Assembly: GCA_964525785.1 (NCBI GenBank)
Contig: CAZGIX010000001.1
Location: forward strand, 16,235-80,234
DNA length: 64,000 nucleotides
Direction of reading: 5' to 3'
From: JAQBDA01 sp964525785
Lineage (GTDB): Bacteria > Chloroflexota > Anaerolineae > Anaerolineales > UBA4823
Part shown: piece by piece, positions 27,364 through 36,633 of the stretch
Numbering within the stretch: position 1 is the first letter of the stretch
Layout: every line of letters begins with the position of its first letter
Made by a program: the position numbers and the translations under genes
Notes under the pieces: generated by a model
The model's database searches: none
Told to the model about the DNA's origin: nothing
The model's input: the letters and a program-made list of their open reading frames with translations, nothing else

Positions 27364-28206
27364 TTAGAAAGGATTGCGGCTGGTGACGATACCTTGCACA
27401 AGATAGCGCTGCGCCAGCAAGAAAATAACGATCACCGGCAATAAAGCAACCAATGACATCGGCATCAAGTAGTGTAGCTGGGTGTAGTATAAGCCATTAA
27501 ACAATGATAATCCTAGGCTAAGAGTGTACCGGTCGTTGCTGCTCAAGTACAGGAGTGGCCCCAGGAAATCATTCCAGCTGGCAATAAACGCAAATACAGC
27601 CACACCAGCCAGGGCAGGTTTGGCTAACGGTAGTGCGATCCACCAATAGGTTCCAAGCGGATTGCATCCATCCAATTCCGCGCTGTCAAAGAGTTCAACC
27701 GGGATTGTACGAAAGTATTGCCGGAAGAGGAACACATAGAAAGCATTTGTAAAAAAGGCGGGCAGGACCAGCGGAAGATAGGTGTTCACCCAGCCGATAC
27801 GGCTGAATCCGATGAACATAGGGATCATGGTAACTGTAGCAGGGATCATGATCGTCGCCATTAGCAAGAAGAATAATATCTGTTTGCCTCTACCGGGAAG
27901 AGCTGCAAAGGCATAGCCAACCAGGGATGAGGAGAGTAAGGAGCCTATCATGGTCAGCGAAGTCACGATCAAGGAATTCCGGATAAAAACCGGGAAATCC
28001 AGAAGCTGCCAGGCATTTTGGAAATTAGCCAACGTGGGTGGATCAGGCAGCCAACGGGGTGGACTCAAGTAGACCATCTCAGCCGGTTTGAAGGCAATCG
28101 AAGCCATCCAAACGATCGGCAGCGCAAATGGGATGGCTGCCATAATCAGGACCAGGTAGTACAAACCTGATTTACCGGCTTGGATTATCGGAAAATCGGT
28201 TCTCAT
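27364..28206 (-). CDS. Carbohydrate ABC transporter permease (MalG type)
   Basis: A 280-residue inner-membrane permease of the CUT1 family with six predicted helices. The EAA loop reads VELFDSAELDGCNPLGTYWWIALPLAKPALA, seen as ELFDSAELDGCNPLGT. The frame stays open far upstream inside the partner gene, but the ATG at 28206 overlaps the stop of the first permease by four bases (ATGA) and gives the typical short cytoplasmic N-terminus, so the extra sequence is a shadow. It imports a mono- or oligosaccharide with the proteins encoded at 28203-29090 and 29117-30451. Confidence 0.92.
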   Translation of the reverse strand: MRTDFPIIQAGKSGLYYLVLIMAAIPFALPIVWMASIAFKPAEMVYLSPPRWLPDPPTLANFQNAWQLLDFPVFIRNSLIVTSLTMIGSLLSSSLVGYAFAALPGRGKQILFFLLMATIMIPATVTMIPMFIGFSRIGWVNTYLPLVLPAFFTNAFYVFLFRQYFRTIPVELFDSAELDGCNPLGTYWWIALPLAKPALAGVAVFAFIASWNDFLGPLLYLSSNDRYTLSLGLSLFNGLYYTQLHYLMPMSLVALLPVIVIFLLAQRYLVQGIVTSRNPF

Positions 28207-29090
28207 GCCTCGGATCCCACGTAAAATACCCAACGTTTCGCAAAACGGAACTGGAGCAGGGTGAGCCCCAGAATCACCATAAACAAAATAAATGCCAGGG
28301 CAGCGGCATACCCCATGCGTCCCCAGGCGAACGCATTCAGGTAGATATACAGCGGTAATGTTAGCGTGGCGTAGTTTGGGCCTCCCCGGGTGATGATATA
28401 GGTGGGGGTGAAGATCTGGAAAGCGCCGATAATGTTGACTACAAGCAGATAAAAGGTTACCGGTGTAACCATGGGCCAGGTGACATGCCTGAAGAGAGCT
28501 GCTGCGCCGGCGCCATCCAACGCTGCCGATTCGACCAATTCTGCTGGTACAGCCTGAAGGGCTGCCAGGTACAGCAGCATATTCGTCCCGATGCTCCACA
28601 GCCCAGTCAAAATTAAAGCCGGCATTGCCCAATGCTCATCCTGGAACCACGCAGGTCCATGGATGCCTAATTGAGCCAGAACGGAGTTAACCATACCGTA
28701 TTGCGGATTGAACATCCAGGCCCAAAGCAGCGCAGTTGCCACCCCGGATATCACAGCTGGTAAGAAGTACACTGTACGGAAAAACGATATCCCAGGACGC
28801 GGCCGGTTGACCAAAAGTGCCAACCCCAATCCGATAACAATCCCAGGGGGGACGGTTCCCAGCGTGTAATAGGCGGTATTAAGCAGGGATCGCCGGAAGA
28901 GATGGTCCTGTAGCAGCTCCTGGTAATGTGTCAAACCGACGAATTGTGGCAGCTGCGGCAAATGCCATTCTGTAAATGAAAGCCCCAAAGCTGTTACTAC
29001 CGGCCCTATCTGGAAAAGCAGCAGCCCGACCAGCCAGGGTGAAATGAGCAGGTAGAACCAGCGTTCGCGCCTTTTTCCCAATTGACCCAT
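28203..29090 (-). CDS. Carbohydrate ABC transporter permease (MalF/UgpA type)
   Basis: A 295-residue CUT1 permease with N-terminal FYLLISPWLVGLLLFQ, helices spread through the protein, and the EAA motif ELVESAALDGAGAAALFRHV. The substrate is unknown. GTG at 29102 is the farthest start, but GGAG lies 6 bases before the ATG at 29090, giving MGQLGKRRERW, so the latter is used. Translationally coupled to the second permease. No ATP-binding subunit is encoded nearby; CUT1 systems in many bacteria share one MsmK-like ATPase encoded elsewhere. Confidence 0.92.
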   Translation of the reverse strand: MGQLGKRRERWFYLLISPWLVGLLLFQIGPVVTALGLSFTEWHLPQLPQFVGLTHYQELLQDHLFRRSLLNTAYYTLGTVPPGIVIGLGLALLVNRPRPGISFFRTVYFLPAVISGVATALLWAWMFNPQYGMVNSVLAQLGIHGPAWFQDEHWAMPALILTGLWSIGTNMLLYLAALQAVPAELVESAALDGAGAAALFRHVTWPMVTPVTFYLLVVNIIGAFQIFTPTYIITRGGPNYATLTLPLYIYLNAFAWGRMGYAAALAFILFMVILGLTLLQFRFAKRWVFYVGSEA

Positions 29091-29116
29091 AGGCAGCTCC
29101 ACAGTGCCAGAATGTC

Positions 29117-30451
29117 CTATGGCTGGCGATCGCGCGCCAGGATCTCATTGGTAGCGCTTTCGATCTGCTCCAATGCAACCACTACATCCAATTCGCCTTT
29201 CATCGATTTAATAAAGTTATCGCTGGTCTTGCCATACACTTCAAAAGCGCTGCTGGTGTATGGTTTGAAGATCTCACCGTATTCCATAGCATCCAGGATC
29301 GCCTGCTGATTTGCAGGTGGGTTCTCTGGATTGAGCACTGATTCTGCAGCGGAGCGCCGTGCGGGAACGCTGTGTCCGGGTTTGCCCCATGTTTCTTCCA
29401 GAAAATCAGGTTCGAGCAGGGCCTGCATCAGAGTCCAGGCTTCTTCTGGATGCTCGCTGGTAGCTGCGATCAGATAGCCGTTCGTACTGAGAGGTGTATA
29501 GCGTTTGCCGTCTACACCGGTCAATGGCTGGACAATATCATAGTCAATACTGCTGGCTTCGTTCAGCTGTGCCACGGCGAAGAATCCGTTGAAACCCATC
29601 GCAGCCTTTCCAGCAATGAAGGGATCACCGGGGATGCCAGTCTGCGATCCTCCATACGGATCGTATAGGGCAGCATGATCTTTGCTAACGAGATCAGCCC
29701 ACCATTGGACGGCTCGGATCGTCTCAGGAGCGGTGAATTTCATTGTTGTACAATCTTCCGTCTCGCAAAACTCGCCGCCCAGCGCTCGCACCAGGTGTCG
29801 CTGCCAGAAGAATGTCAGCCCGCCATTCCATCCCCACTGCTGGATTGTGCTGGGATCGAAGCCCGCCTCCAGTGGGGTCCTACCCTGACTATCCAGGGTC
29901 AGGCGGATGGCTGCCTGGCGCATATCCTCATATGTCCACTCATCGGTTGGATACTCAATGCCGGCTGCATCGAACATTGCTTTGTTATAGAAGACTACAT
30001 CCGGTGCAGCTGTATCCGGCAGCCCCCAGATCTTTCCTTGCGTGCGAAACTGTTCTAGCGGACCGGGGTAGAAATCCTCAAGATCGAGCTGGCTGGCTGT
30101 TATACGCGGGGTCAGGTCCTGGAAAGCATTCTGGCGAATCCACTGCTGAACGAGTAAACCCTGCACACGCAAGACATCCGGCAAATTCTGCGCAGCTAGC
30201 TGGCTGTTTATCTTCTCCAGTACTCCGGATTGCGGAGTGGTTTCCAGTTCGATCACCCACTCAGGGTGAGCTTGATCGAGAGACACTATTGCTGCCTGGT
30301 AACTCTCCAGCTCTTGGGGCGTCAACGCTACTCCAAGCCGTAGAGTGACAGGCTCGACCGCGTTTTGCATACCTCTTCCTGCGCAGCCGGAGGTAATTGC
30401 CAACACCATAGTCATGATTACCAGGCACCAATGTCTGGGTGTTCGTTTCAT
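29117..30451 (-). CDS. Extracellular sugar-binding lipoprotein of an ABC importer
   Basis: A 444-residue substrate-binding protein (SBP family 1). A signal peptide ends in the lipobox TSGC (Cys23). Mature-protein marks are LRLGVALTPQELESYQ, then VLRVQGLLVQQW, GKIWGLPDTAAPDVVFYNKAMFDAAGI (seen as GLPDTAAPDVVFYNK), KAAMGFNGFF and YTPLSTNGYLIAA, all usual for sugar binders. It delivers an unidentified sugar to the two permeases encoded downstream. GGAAGG lies before the ATG. It follows the GT2 gene by 39 bases on the same strand. Confidence 0.92.
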   Translation of the reverse strand: MKRTPRHWCLVIMTMVLAITSGCAGRGMQNAVEPVTLRLGVALTPQELESYQAAIVSLDQAHPEWVIELETTPQSGVLEKINSQLAAQNLPDVLRVQGLLVQQWIRQNAFQDLTPRITASQLDLEDFYPGPLEQFRTQGKIWGLPDTAAPDVVFYNKAMFDAAGIEYPTDEWTYEDMRQAAIRLTLDSQGRTPLEAGFDPSTIQQWGWNGGLTFFWQRHLVRALGGEFCETEDCTTMKFTAPETIRAVQWWADLVSKDHAALYDPYGGSQTGIPGDPFIAGKAAMGFNGFFAVAQLNEASSIDYDIVQPLTGVDGKRYTPLSTNGYLIAATSEHPEEAWTLMQALLEPDFLEETWGKPGHSVPARRSAAESVLNPENPPANQQAILDAMEYGEIFKPYTSSAFEVYGKTSDNFIKSMKGELDVVVALEQIESATNEILARDRQP

Positions 30452-30490
30452 TTTCCTTCCAGTCTACAACGCCAAAAAGACTTTCTTGGG

Positions 30491-31990
30491 TTATTGTTGA
30501 ATTATCGATCGCTTACCTTCCTGGATATGACGCTGCACAGCGATGGATTGGTAAATGGATAATCCGGAGATAAACAACAGCCCTAGTGTGAATAAAGCCG
30601 CATAGATCCCAATTGCCCAATTCCCCAGAGCTATTGCCAATCCCACTGTCCCGGCATTGACCACAGCAAAGGCCAACTCGAAGTATGAGATGGGGTCGAG
30701 CTGGATTTGGTAGCGACTGTTTGTCCAGTCCTGGCACTTATAAAGGATTCCAAACTTCGGCGTGCGTTCAAAAGTGCCCGGCTGGTTGAGAAGGATCTGA
30801 ACTGCCGCACGAACAGTGTTCAGCATCATACCAGCACCGAATGCAGAAATCAATACACAAATTGGCAGTTTTTTCCACCAATATTCTCCTAGCTGCTTTT
30901 GCGCGAGGATAAAGAAGAGGGTAGGTGCAAAGGCGGTAGCGTTAAAAATAAAGGCGATCCCAAAGAGCGAAATCAGGTTAGCGTAATCCCGGCTGAGAAC
31001 CAGCACCAGAGGGTATAAGATCGCCAGTGCAAAGAGCAGCAGGTGCACGCCGTAGCCTGTCAGATGCAGGGTGGCTTCCAGCTTACCTCCGAGAGAAATC
31101 GGCGCCTTCCATACAAGTGGCAAAAATTTGACCGCGCATTCCAGGCTGCCGCGTGCCCAACGATGCTGCTGTCTCCGGTATGCGCTGATGCTCACGGGCA
31201 GCTCAGCAGGCACTCGGACCTCGCGCAGATACTCTGCTCGCCAACCGCGCAGGAAAGCCCGGTAAGAAAGGTCTAAATCTTCGGTTAATGTGTCTGCCCT
31301 CCAGCCGCCTGAATCTTCGAGAGCACTCCGGCGCCAGACACCGGCAGTGCCATTGAAGTTGAACCAGTATCCGCCCTGGCTGCGTGCAAATTGCTCGACC
31401 ATAAAATGGGCATCTACTGCCAGGGATTGCATCCACGTCAGCAGCGAGTAGTCCTGATTGGTGTGTCCCCAACGCGCCTGGACAAAGCCTACCCGCGAGT
31501 CGCTGAAGTGAGGCAGTGTGCGTTTTAGGAAATCTGCTACGGGAATGAAGTCTGCATCGAATATCGCCAGGAATTCCCCACTAGCTGTCTCTAAGCCATG
31601 GGCTAATGCACCAGCTTTATAGCCCTGCCGGTTTAGGCGTTTAATAAGGTGGATGTTGGTGCCTGATTGGCGCAGCCGCTCAACTGCCGCGGCACTAATT
31701 TCTTGCGTCCCATCTGTCGAATCATCCAGTACCTGGATCTCAAGTCGATCAGCGGGGTAATTGAGGTGAGCTGATGCTTCGATCAGCCGCTCGGCAACGT
31801 ACATTTCGTTATAAATTGGCAGCTGAACGGTCACACGTGGAAAATGATCGAGTGATTGCACCGGTAATGTGCGCTTACCATTTTTCCAGGCGAGGTAGGT
31901 CAGGTAGAAGAAGTTGATCCCGTACAGGAACAGCAAACCAACCACTACCAGATATAGGATGGCTACGGGGATCAGGAGTATATCATCCAT
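30491..31990 (-). CDS. Membrane glycosyltransferase family 2 (cellulose-synthase-like)
   Basis: About 499 residues. N-terminal membrane helices are followed by a GT-A domain with VLDDSTDGTQE, FDADFIP (DxD), TEDLDLSYRAFLRGW and QQHRWARGS (the Q..RW motif of processive beta-glycosyltransferases), then several C-terminal helices. It probably polymerises or adds beta-linked sugars at the inner membrane. The frame is open to a GTG at 32005; the ATG at 31990, preceded by GGTGGA, is the better start and overlaps the O-antigen ligase-like gene by 8 bases. With the ligase and the two GT4 genes across the divergent promoter it forms a small polysaccharide cluster. Confidence 0.88.
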   Translation of the reverse strand: MDDILLIPVAILYLVVVGLLFLYGINFFYLTYLAWKNGKRTLPVQSLDHFPRVTVQLPIYNEMYVAERLIEASAHLNYPADRLEIQVLDDSTDGTQEISAAAVERLRQSGTNIHLIKRLNRQGYKAGALAHGLETASGEFLAIFDADFIPVADFLKRTLPHFSDSRVGFVQARWGHTNQDYSLLTWMQSLAVDAHFMVEQFARSQGGYWFNFNGTAGVWRRSALEDSGGWRADTLTEDLDLSYRAFLRGWRAEYLREVRVPAELPVSISAYRRQQHRWARGSLECAVKFLPLVWKAPISLGGKLEATLHLTGYGVHLLLFALAILYPLVLVLSRDYANLISLFGIAFIFNATAFAPTLFFILAQKQLGEYWWKKLPICVLISAFGAGMMLNTVRAAVQILLNQPGTFERTPKFGILYKCQDWTNSRYQIQLDPISYFELAFAVVNAGTVGLAIALGNWAIGIYAALFTLGLLFISGLSIYQSIAVQRHIQEGKRSIIQQ

Positions 31991-33461
31991 CCTGATTTCC
32001 ACCACTAAATCGCAGGTAAGCCGCGGACCACAATCCCCATACCAGCCATTGCCACAAACGCCCAGGCACTAATAACCACGTGTAATAATCGAAGAGACCG
32101 ACCAATGCGATTGCCAGCAGTAAGGCAGAAGTCATTACCAGATCAGAAGACAACTTCCGCCGGTCTTTTTGAAGCCACAGGATAGCCAGTGCTAACCAGG
32201 GAGTAGCCGCTGCAGCAGCATAGCTCAGTGCGCCGAAGATCCCCGTATCGACAGCAGCTGCCAATAAAGCGAAATGCGCCGGTTGATAATCGATTGGGAA
32301 ATCAGGGTATTCCTTGCGCAGCGCTTGTGGATAAGCGCCAATCCCTACACCTGTGAGGGCGTGTTCCGCGAAGATGGTGTTAGCGCTTGAATTCAACAGT
32401 CGCCGTTCGTTGATCGCCCTGAACTCGTTGCCAACCGTATCGAACGAGTTTTGCAGATTCAGCCGTACGCCCAGATACGGGGAATAGGACAGGACAAGCG
32501 GGGTAATCGCAACCAGACCGGCGGCTGCCAGGCCAACCAGCTTCCAGGCATAGGCAAATTGCCTGGATTGCAGCCATATCACCAACAGAAACGCAGTTGC
32601 AGCCGTCGCAGCTACCCAGGCAGAACGGGAAAAAGTAACTAGAAGCCCTGCACATCCCAGGCTAAATACACCCACGATCACCGGCTGGGATAATCGGGCG
32701 CGGGTGTCATTCTGCCTGCTGTTATTCGTTACGTACCAGGCACAGACCAGTACCAACCCAAATGCCAGGCAGCCTCCCAGGATGTTCGGATGATCCGATA
32801 GCCCATAGGCGCGCAGGGAGCGAATCCCTTCAGCCCATACGATGCTCACTCCCTTCCATCCAGGATCGAGCGCCAGTTCATCTAATCCAGTGAGACCGAG
32901 GGAGGCCTGTTTGATTACCTGTGCTATACCGATGGTCGCCTGGATAAAGATTTGAATCCCAGCTGGTATGATGATCCACCTGAAATCTTTTATCTCCTGG
33001 ATTACGTAAAGATATAAACCGAACAATAACGACAGCCGGATCGTATGGTAGAGCGAGAGCTGTGGGTCGACTGAGAAGAAAATGCCAATCCCGCTGAATA
33101 AAACCAGTCCTACAAGCGGGATGGTTAGGAATAATGGCCCGGGATGGAAACGGCGAGGCTCCAATGCCCATCCCACCAACCACAAGATCATAGTGAATAT
33201 TAAGGTAATGTCACTGGCGAAAAGCAGGAAATCGGTGTAATCTTTATAGATAGGGGGTACCGGTCGCTCTACCAGTACAAACCGATAGCGGAATGGAATT
33301 AGAATGATGGTAGCAGCCAACGTCAGCCGTGCTAAACCTCGTGCTAAGTTCGATACGACGACACGTTGACTCAGGCGCGATTCCATTTCTGTAAGCATGG
33401 TGATCAATTCTGCCTTGCTCAATTGGCTATAATCGGATGCTGTAGATCTTGGAATATTCAC
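31983..33461 (-). CDS. O-antigen ligase / Wzy-like polymerase membrane protein
   Basis: A 492-residue polytopic protein with about twelve hydrophobic segments. The O-antigen ligase family signature is seen in YGLSDHPNILGGCLAFGL and VTFSRSAWVAATA, with a large periplasmic loop (about 335-400) containing ALTGVGIGAYPQALR. Such proteins join or polymerise glycan chains on the outer face of the inner membrane. A GTG start at 33461 carries AAGGAT seven bases upstream. A short N-terminal coiled-coil-like stretch (KAELITMLTEMESRLSQ) precedes the first helix. Divergent from the GT4 genes with only 64 bases between. Confidence 0.85.
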   Translation of the reverse strand: MNIPRSTASDYSQLSKAELITMLTEMESRLSQRVVVSNLARGLARLTLAATIILIPFRYRFVLVERPVPPIYKDYTDFLLFASDITLIFTMILWLVGWALEPRRFHPGPLFLTIPLVGLVLFSGIGIFFSVDPQLSLYHTIRLSLLFGLYLYVIQEIKDFRWIIIPAGIQIFIQATIGIAQVIKQASLGLTGLDELALDPGWKGVSIVWAEGIRSLRAYGLSDHPNILGGCLAFGLVLVCAWYVTNNSRQNDTRARLSQPVIVGVFSLGCAGLLVTFSRSAWVAATAATAFLLVIWLQSRQFAYAWKLVGLAAAGLVAITPLVLSYSPYLGVRLNLQNSFDTVGNEFRAINERRLLNSSANTIFAEHALTGVGIGAYPQALRKEYPDFPIDYQPAHFALLAAAVDTGIFGALSYAAAAATPWLALAILWLQKDRRKLSSDLVMTSALLLAIALVGLFDYYTWLLVPGRLWQWLVWGLWSAAYLRFSGGNQDG

Positions 33462-33525
33462 ATATTTTATCCTTTATATCCGTTTAATGCGTTTAGATTA
33501 CTGGTCGATCTTACCTGGGAAGCTA

Positions 33526-34584
33526 ATGTGTGCGCAGATTGTTGTGAATGGACGGTTTTTAAGTCGCCGGATGACCGGGGTGGAACGCTATGCCGTGGAG
33601 ATCACCCGTCGCTTCGGAACGGATATTCGTATTTGCCAGCCGAAGTGGGGGGGTATTGGGGCTATAGGGCACGCCTGGGAGCAGATCAGCCTGCCGATGC
33701 AATTGGGTCGCTATGATCTCCTCTGGTCACCTGCCAATGTAGGACCACTGCTTGTTAAGCGACAGGTGCTGACCCTGCACGATATGTCCTGGCTGGAACA
33801 CCCAGAATGGTTTCGTTCATCCTTATCGTTCGGATATCGCAAGCTTCTTCCTCTTCTGGCCCGGCAGGTTGTGGGCATCATAACGGATTCAAACTACACT
33901 AAGATACGTATTATTGACCAGTTGCAGATTTCAGAGAAACAGCTGTATGTTATACCTTGTGGTGTAGATTCTGAAGATTTCTATCCGGTTGATATCAGCC
34001 AGATGAAGCAAATTTGCCTCAAATATGGGATAGAGGGTGAATACATACTCTTTGTGGGTTCGTTATCTCCGCACAAGAATCTCACCGGTTTGATAGAAGC
34101 ATGGACACAGATCATCTCGCAGGCACCTGATCTATGGCTGGTCGTTGTGGGTGCATCCAACAGAACATTTGCTAATCATCGCCAATCTGTTGATCAAATA
34201 ATACTCAATAGACGCCATGTGCTTGCTTTAGGATATGTCCCAGATAACGATTTGAGAGCACTATATAGTGGTGCTCTAGCCTATGTCCAACCTTCCCGCA
34301 GTGAGGGATTTGGCTTGACCGTACTGGAAGCGATGGCCTGTGGAGCACCGGTGCTATCTTCACGCGCTGGCGCGCTCCCGGAAGTCGCTGGAGAGGCTGC
34401 TCTCTATTTTGATCCAGATTCGCTCGAGGATTTCGTCGGTCAACTAAAGCACTTGATCGGCGACGCCGACCTGCGCGATAGCCTGCGTCAGGCGGGATTA
34501 GCGCGTGCCGCGAACTATTCGTGGGAGCTGACCGCTTCTGAAGTCCAGAAAATCCTCCAAGATCGGTTTCTGGATAATCGATGA
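33526..34584 (+). CDS. Glycosyltransferase family 4 (GT-B)
   Basis: About 352 residues. N-terminal GRFLSRRMTGVERYA is typical of mannosyl/rhamnosyl transferase-like GT4 enzymes. The C-terminal nucleotide-sugar domain starts at EYILFVGSLSPHKNLTGLIEA and has SRSEGFGLTVLEAMACGAPV with the conserved E-x7-E pair, then EVAGEAALYFDP. It transfers a sugar from an NDP-sugar to a growing glycan or lipid carrier. The frame opens at 33487, but the ATG at 33526, with GGGA just upstream, gives a natural start. Overlaps the next GT4 gene by four bases. Confidence 0.88.
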   Translation: MCAQIVVNGRFLSRRMTGVERYAVEITRRFGTDIRICQPKWGGIGAIGHAWEQISLPMQLGRYDLLWSPANVGPLLVKRQVLTLHDMSWLEHPEWFRSSLSFGYRKLLPLLARQVVGIITDSNYTKIRIIDQLQISEKQLYVIPCGVDSEDFYPVDISQMKQICLKYGIEGEYILFVGSLSPHKNLTGLIEAWTQIISQAPDLWLVVVGASNRTFANHRQSVDQIILNRRHVLALGYVPDNDLRALYSGALAYVQPSRSEGFGLTVLEAMACGAPVLSSRAGALPEVAGEAALYFDPDSLEDFVGQLKHLIGDADLRDSLRQAGLARAANYSWELTASEVQKILQDRFLDNR

Positions 34585-35768
34585 GTTCTGATCCACGGGT
34601 TGCTTTTGTGCACGATGCCTTGCTGTTCCAGGGTGGAGCAGAAAAAGTCTTGATGGCTGCTCTGGAGCTGTATCCCGATGCTCCAGTCTACACGCTTGTG
34701 TATTCTCCTGACCCATTCGAAGGTACAATCATTCATAGACATAAAATGCGTACCTCATTTATTCAAAGATTACCTTTTGCTCTCAGCCAGCATCGCAGCT
34801 ACCTGCCCCTCTATCCGTTGGCTGTCGAACGGTTTGATCTGTCGGATTATGACCTGATCTTGAGCTTCAGCTACGCAGCCGCTCACGGGGTGCGCACCCG
34901 TCCAGACCAGCTGCACATATCCTATACCTTTACCCCGCTGCGCCAGGCCTGGCAGGGAAATTCTGACTACCTCAGGTTCAAGGGATTTCTTAGAGCACCC
35001 TTCTCTTGGGCAGCACGTATGCTGCTGCATTATTACCGCATGTGGGATGCAGGTGCAGCTCAGCGAGCCGACCGGCTGATCGCGTGCTCTGATTGGATTG
35101 CGCAGTGTGTCTGGAATGCCTACGAGCGCCAATCGAAAGTGATCCACCCGCCGGTGGATGTGGATGCGATCCTACCACTGCACCCGCGCCAGGATTACTA
35201 CCTGGCTGTATCTCGTTTGGAGCCGCACAAGCGCCTGGATATTATCATCGATGCATTCTCAAGGTTGGGCTATCCCCTGCTGATCGTGGGAAGCGGCAGT
35301 ATGTACCGTCAGCTGAAACGGCGGGGCTCAGCTAACATATGCCTGCTCAACCGGGTGTCAGATGCGGAGCTGCGCCAGTATTATGGCCACGCCAAAGCCC
35401 TCGTCCACGCGGCGGTCGACGACTTTGGAATTGCACCAGTCGAAGCCCAGGCGGCTGGCTGTCCGGTTATTGCCTATGCGCGTGGTGGCGTTTTAGAGAC
35501 CGTCATCCCTAACCGGACGGGTATTCTATACTCCGAGCAAAATGCGGATGCTTTGATCGATGCAGTTGGCCGGTTTGAGCAATCCAGGTCAGAAAATGGT
35601 AATTCTCACCTTCAGGCGGAAACCATTCGCCAGAACGCTCTGCGTTTCAGCAAAGAGTGTTTTCTCCAGGAACTGTCTTCGTTCATTCAAGCTGAGTGGT
35701 CAGCCCGGCAGGGTCGTGATCAAGGTAAGACCTCACCAGGTGGCGTCGCGAGAAATGCCCCAGGGTGA
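34581..35768 (+). CDS. Glycosyltransferase family 4 (GT-B)
   Basis: A 395-residue GT4. N-terminal VAFVHDALLFQGGAEKVL is the usual acceptor-side glycine-rich loop. The C-terminal donor domain has YLAVSRLEPHKRLDIIIDAF, then VHAAVDDFGIAPVEAQAAGCPVIAYARGG (seen as FGIAPVEAQAAGCPV), with the conserved Glu pair. Translationally coupled to the previous gene (ATGA). The last 29 codons run over the 3' end of the oppositely directed MBL-fold gene, an 86-base convergent overlap, and the tail (ARQGRDQGKTSPGG) is not conserved-looking. The true stop may therefore have drifted downstream. Confidence 0.87.
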   Translation: MSSDPRVAFVHDALLFQGGAEKVLMAALELYPDAPVYTLVYSPDPFEGTIIHRHKMRTSFIQRLPFALSQHRSYLPLYPLAVERFDLSDYDLILSFSYAAAHGVRTRPDQLHISYTFTPLRQAWQGNSDYLRFKGFLRAPFSWAARMLLHYYRMWDAGAAQRADRLIACSDWIAQCVWNAYERQSKVIHPPVDVDAILPLHPRQDYYLAVSRLEPHKRLDIIIDAFSRLGYPLLIVGSGSMYRQLKRRGSANICLLNRVSDAELRQYYGHAKALVHAAVDDFGIAPVEAQAAGCPVIAYARGGVLETVIPNRTGILYSEQNADALIDAVGRFEQSRSENGNSHLQAETIRQNALRFSKECFLQELSSFIQAEWSARQGRDQGKTSPGGVARNAPG

Positions 35769-36564
35769 TCCATTCCACAGTCATCGTACCTCCGCACACA
35801 CGGGCGATGACGTCTCGATCGCTCCAGCCTTTGTTATGCAAATCCAGCACCTGTCCACCAATCTCCAACAGATAGTCGATTTTGTCTCGAATCTCCTGGA
35901 TCGGATTCTTCCGCACGCGTGCACTCCCTGGGAACAGCCAGGTGATCTGCAATCCCGAAATACGCTTCAGCGATTCGATAATCTGCCAGATATCGCACCC
36001 AGCGCGCAAGGCTCGATCCTTCCCGCCGACAAATAGATCACCACTGAACAACCAGCCCCTTTCGGCCTCAAATATGCACAGATGGTCTTCACTGTGTCCG
36101 GGGGTATATATGACTTTAAATTCGTATTTACTGCTCCAGGTGTTTCCGCTCGCCTCCGATAGGGATGCGCCATCTAGCAATGAACTCCCTATCGATGGTT
36201 CGGGCCAGCCCCAGAAGAGCCGCCTGTAGGGATGAAGCGGCTGGCAGCGGCGCGGGTCCGCCAAAACGGGCAGTGCCAATGGATGGGCGAAAATGTTCAC
36301 GCCACCATTGCGATGCTGCAGCAATCCATTGGCGCCGATATGATCTTCGTGACTGTGGGTGTTGGCGATGGCCCACAAGGATTTCGAAGCCAACGTGTGT
36401 GCTAATTCAAGGCTGCTGTGAGCGCAGCCGCTGTCGACCAATAGCCCATCTACCAGGTAAGCCGTTGTCCAGTACGCCCTGCCGGTGGGCAGAGCTCTCG
36501 CCAGGTCGAAACGTGTGATTGCGCCGTACTCGCTGATCCGGATCATTTCGTGTAACTGCAGCAC
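35683..36564 (-). CDS. MBL-fold metallo-hydrolase
   Basis: A 293-residue metallo-beta-lactamase-fold protein. Zinc ligands are seen in NTHSHEDHIG (the HxHxDH motif), the downstream His in YTPGHSEDHL, and Asp in FSGDLFVGG. A C-terminal helical region resembles the winged-helix tail found in LACTB2-like members (WSDRDVIARVCGG). Substrates range from thioesters to nucleic acids; none can be inferred. Its 3' end overlaps the GT4 gene on the opposite strand by 86 bases. Confidence 0.87.
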   Translation of the reverse strand: MLQLHEMIRISEYGAITRFDLARALPTGRAYWTTAYLVDGLLVDSGCAHSSLELAHTLASKSLWAIANTHSHEDHIGANGLLQHRNGGVNIFAHPLALPVLADPRRCQPLHPYRRLFWGWPEPSIGSSLLDGASLSEASGNTWSSKYEFKVIYTPGHSEDHLCIFEAERGWLFSGDLFVGGKDRALRAGCDIWQIIESLKRISGLQITWLFPGSARVRKNPIQEIRDKIDYLLEIGGQVLDLHNKGWSDRDVIARVCGGTMTVEWITLGHFSRRHLVRSYLDHDPAGLTTQLE

Positions 36565-36633
36565 TGTGCTGTTGGAAGATTAATCGATCCCCAGCATCGA
36601 CGTCAAGCCACTAAGTGCATCAAATGCAGTAGA

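Noticed and set aside
28207..28632. Upstream extension of the second sugar permease frame
   Set aside because: It lies inside the first permease gene, has no permease-like sequence, and a coupled ATG at 28206 gives the normal family start.
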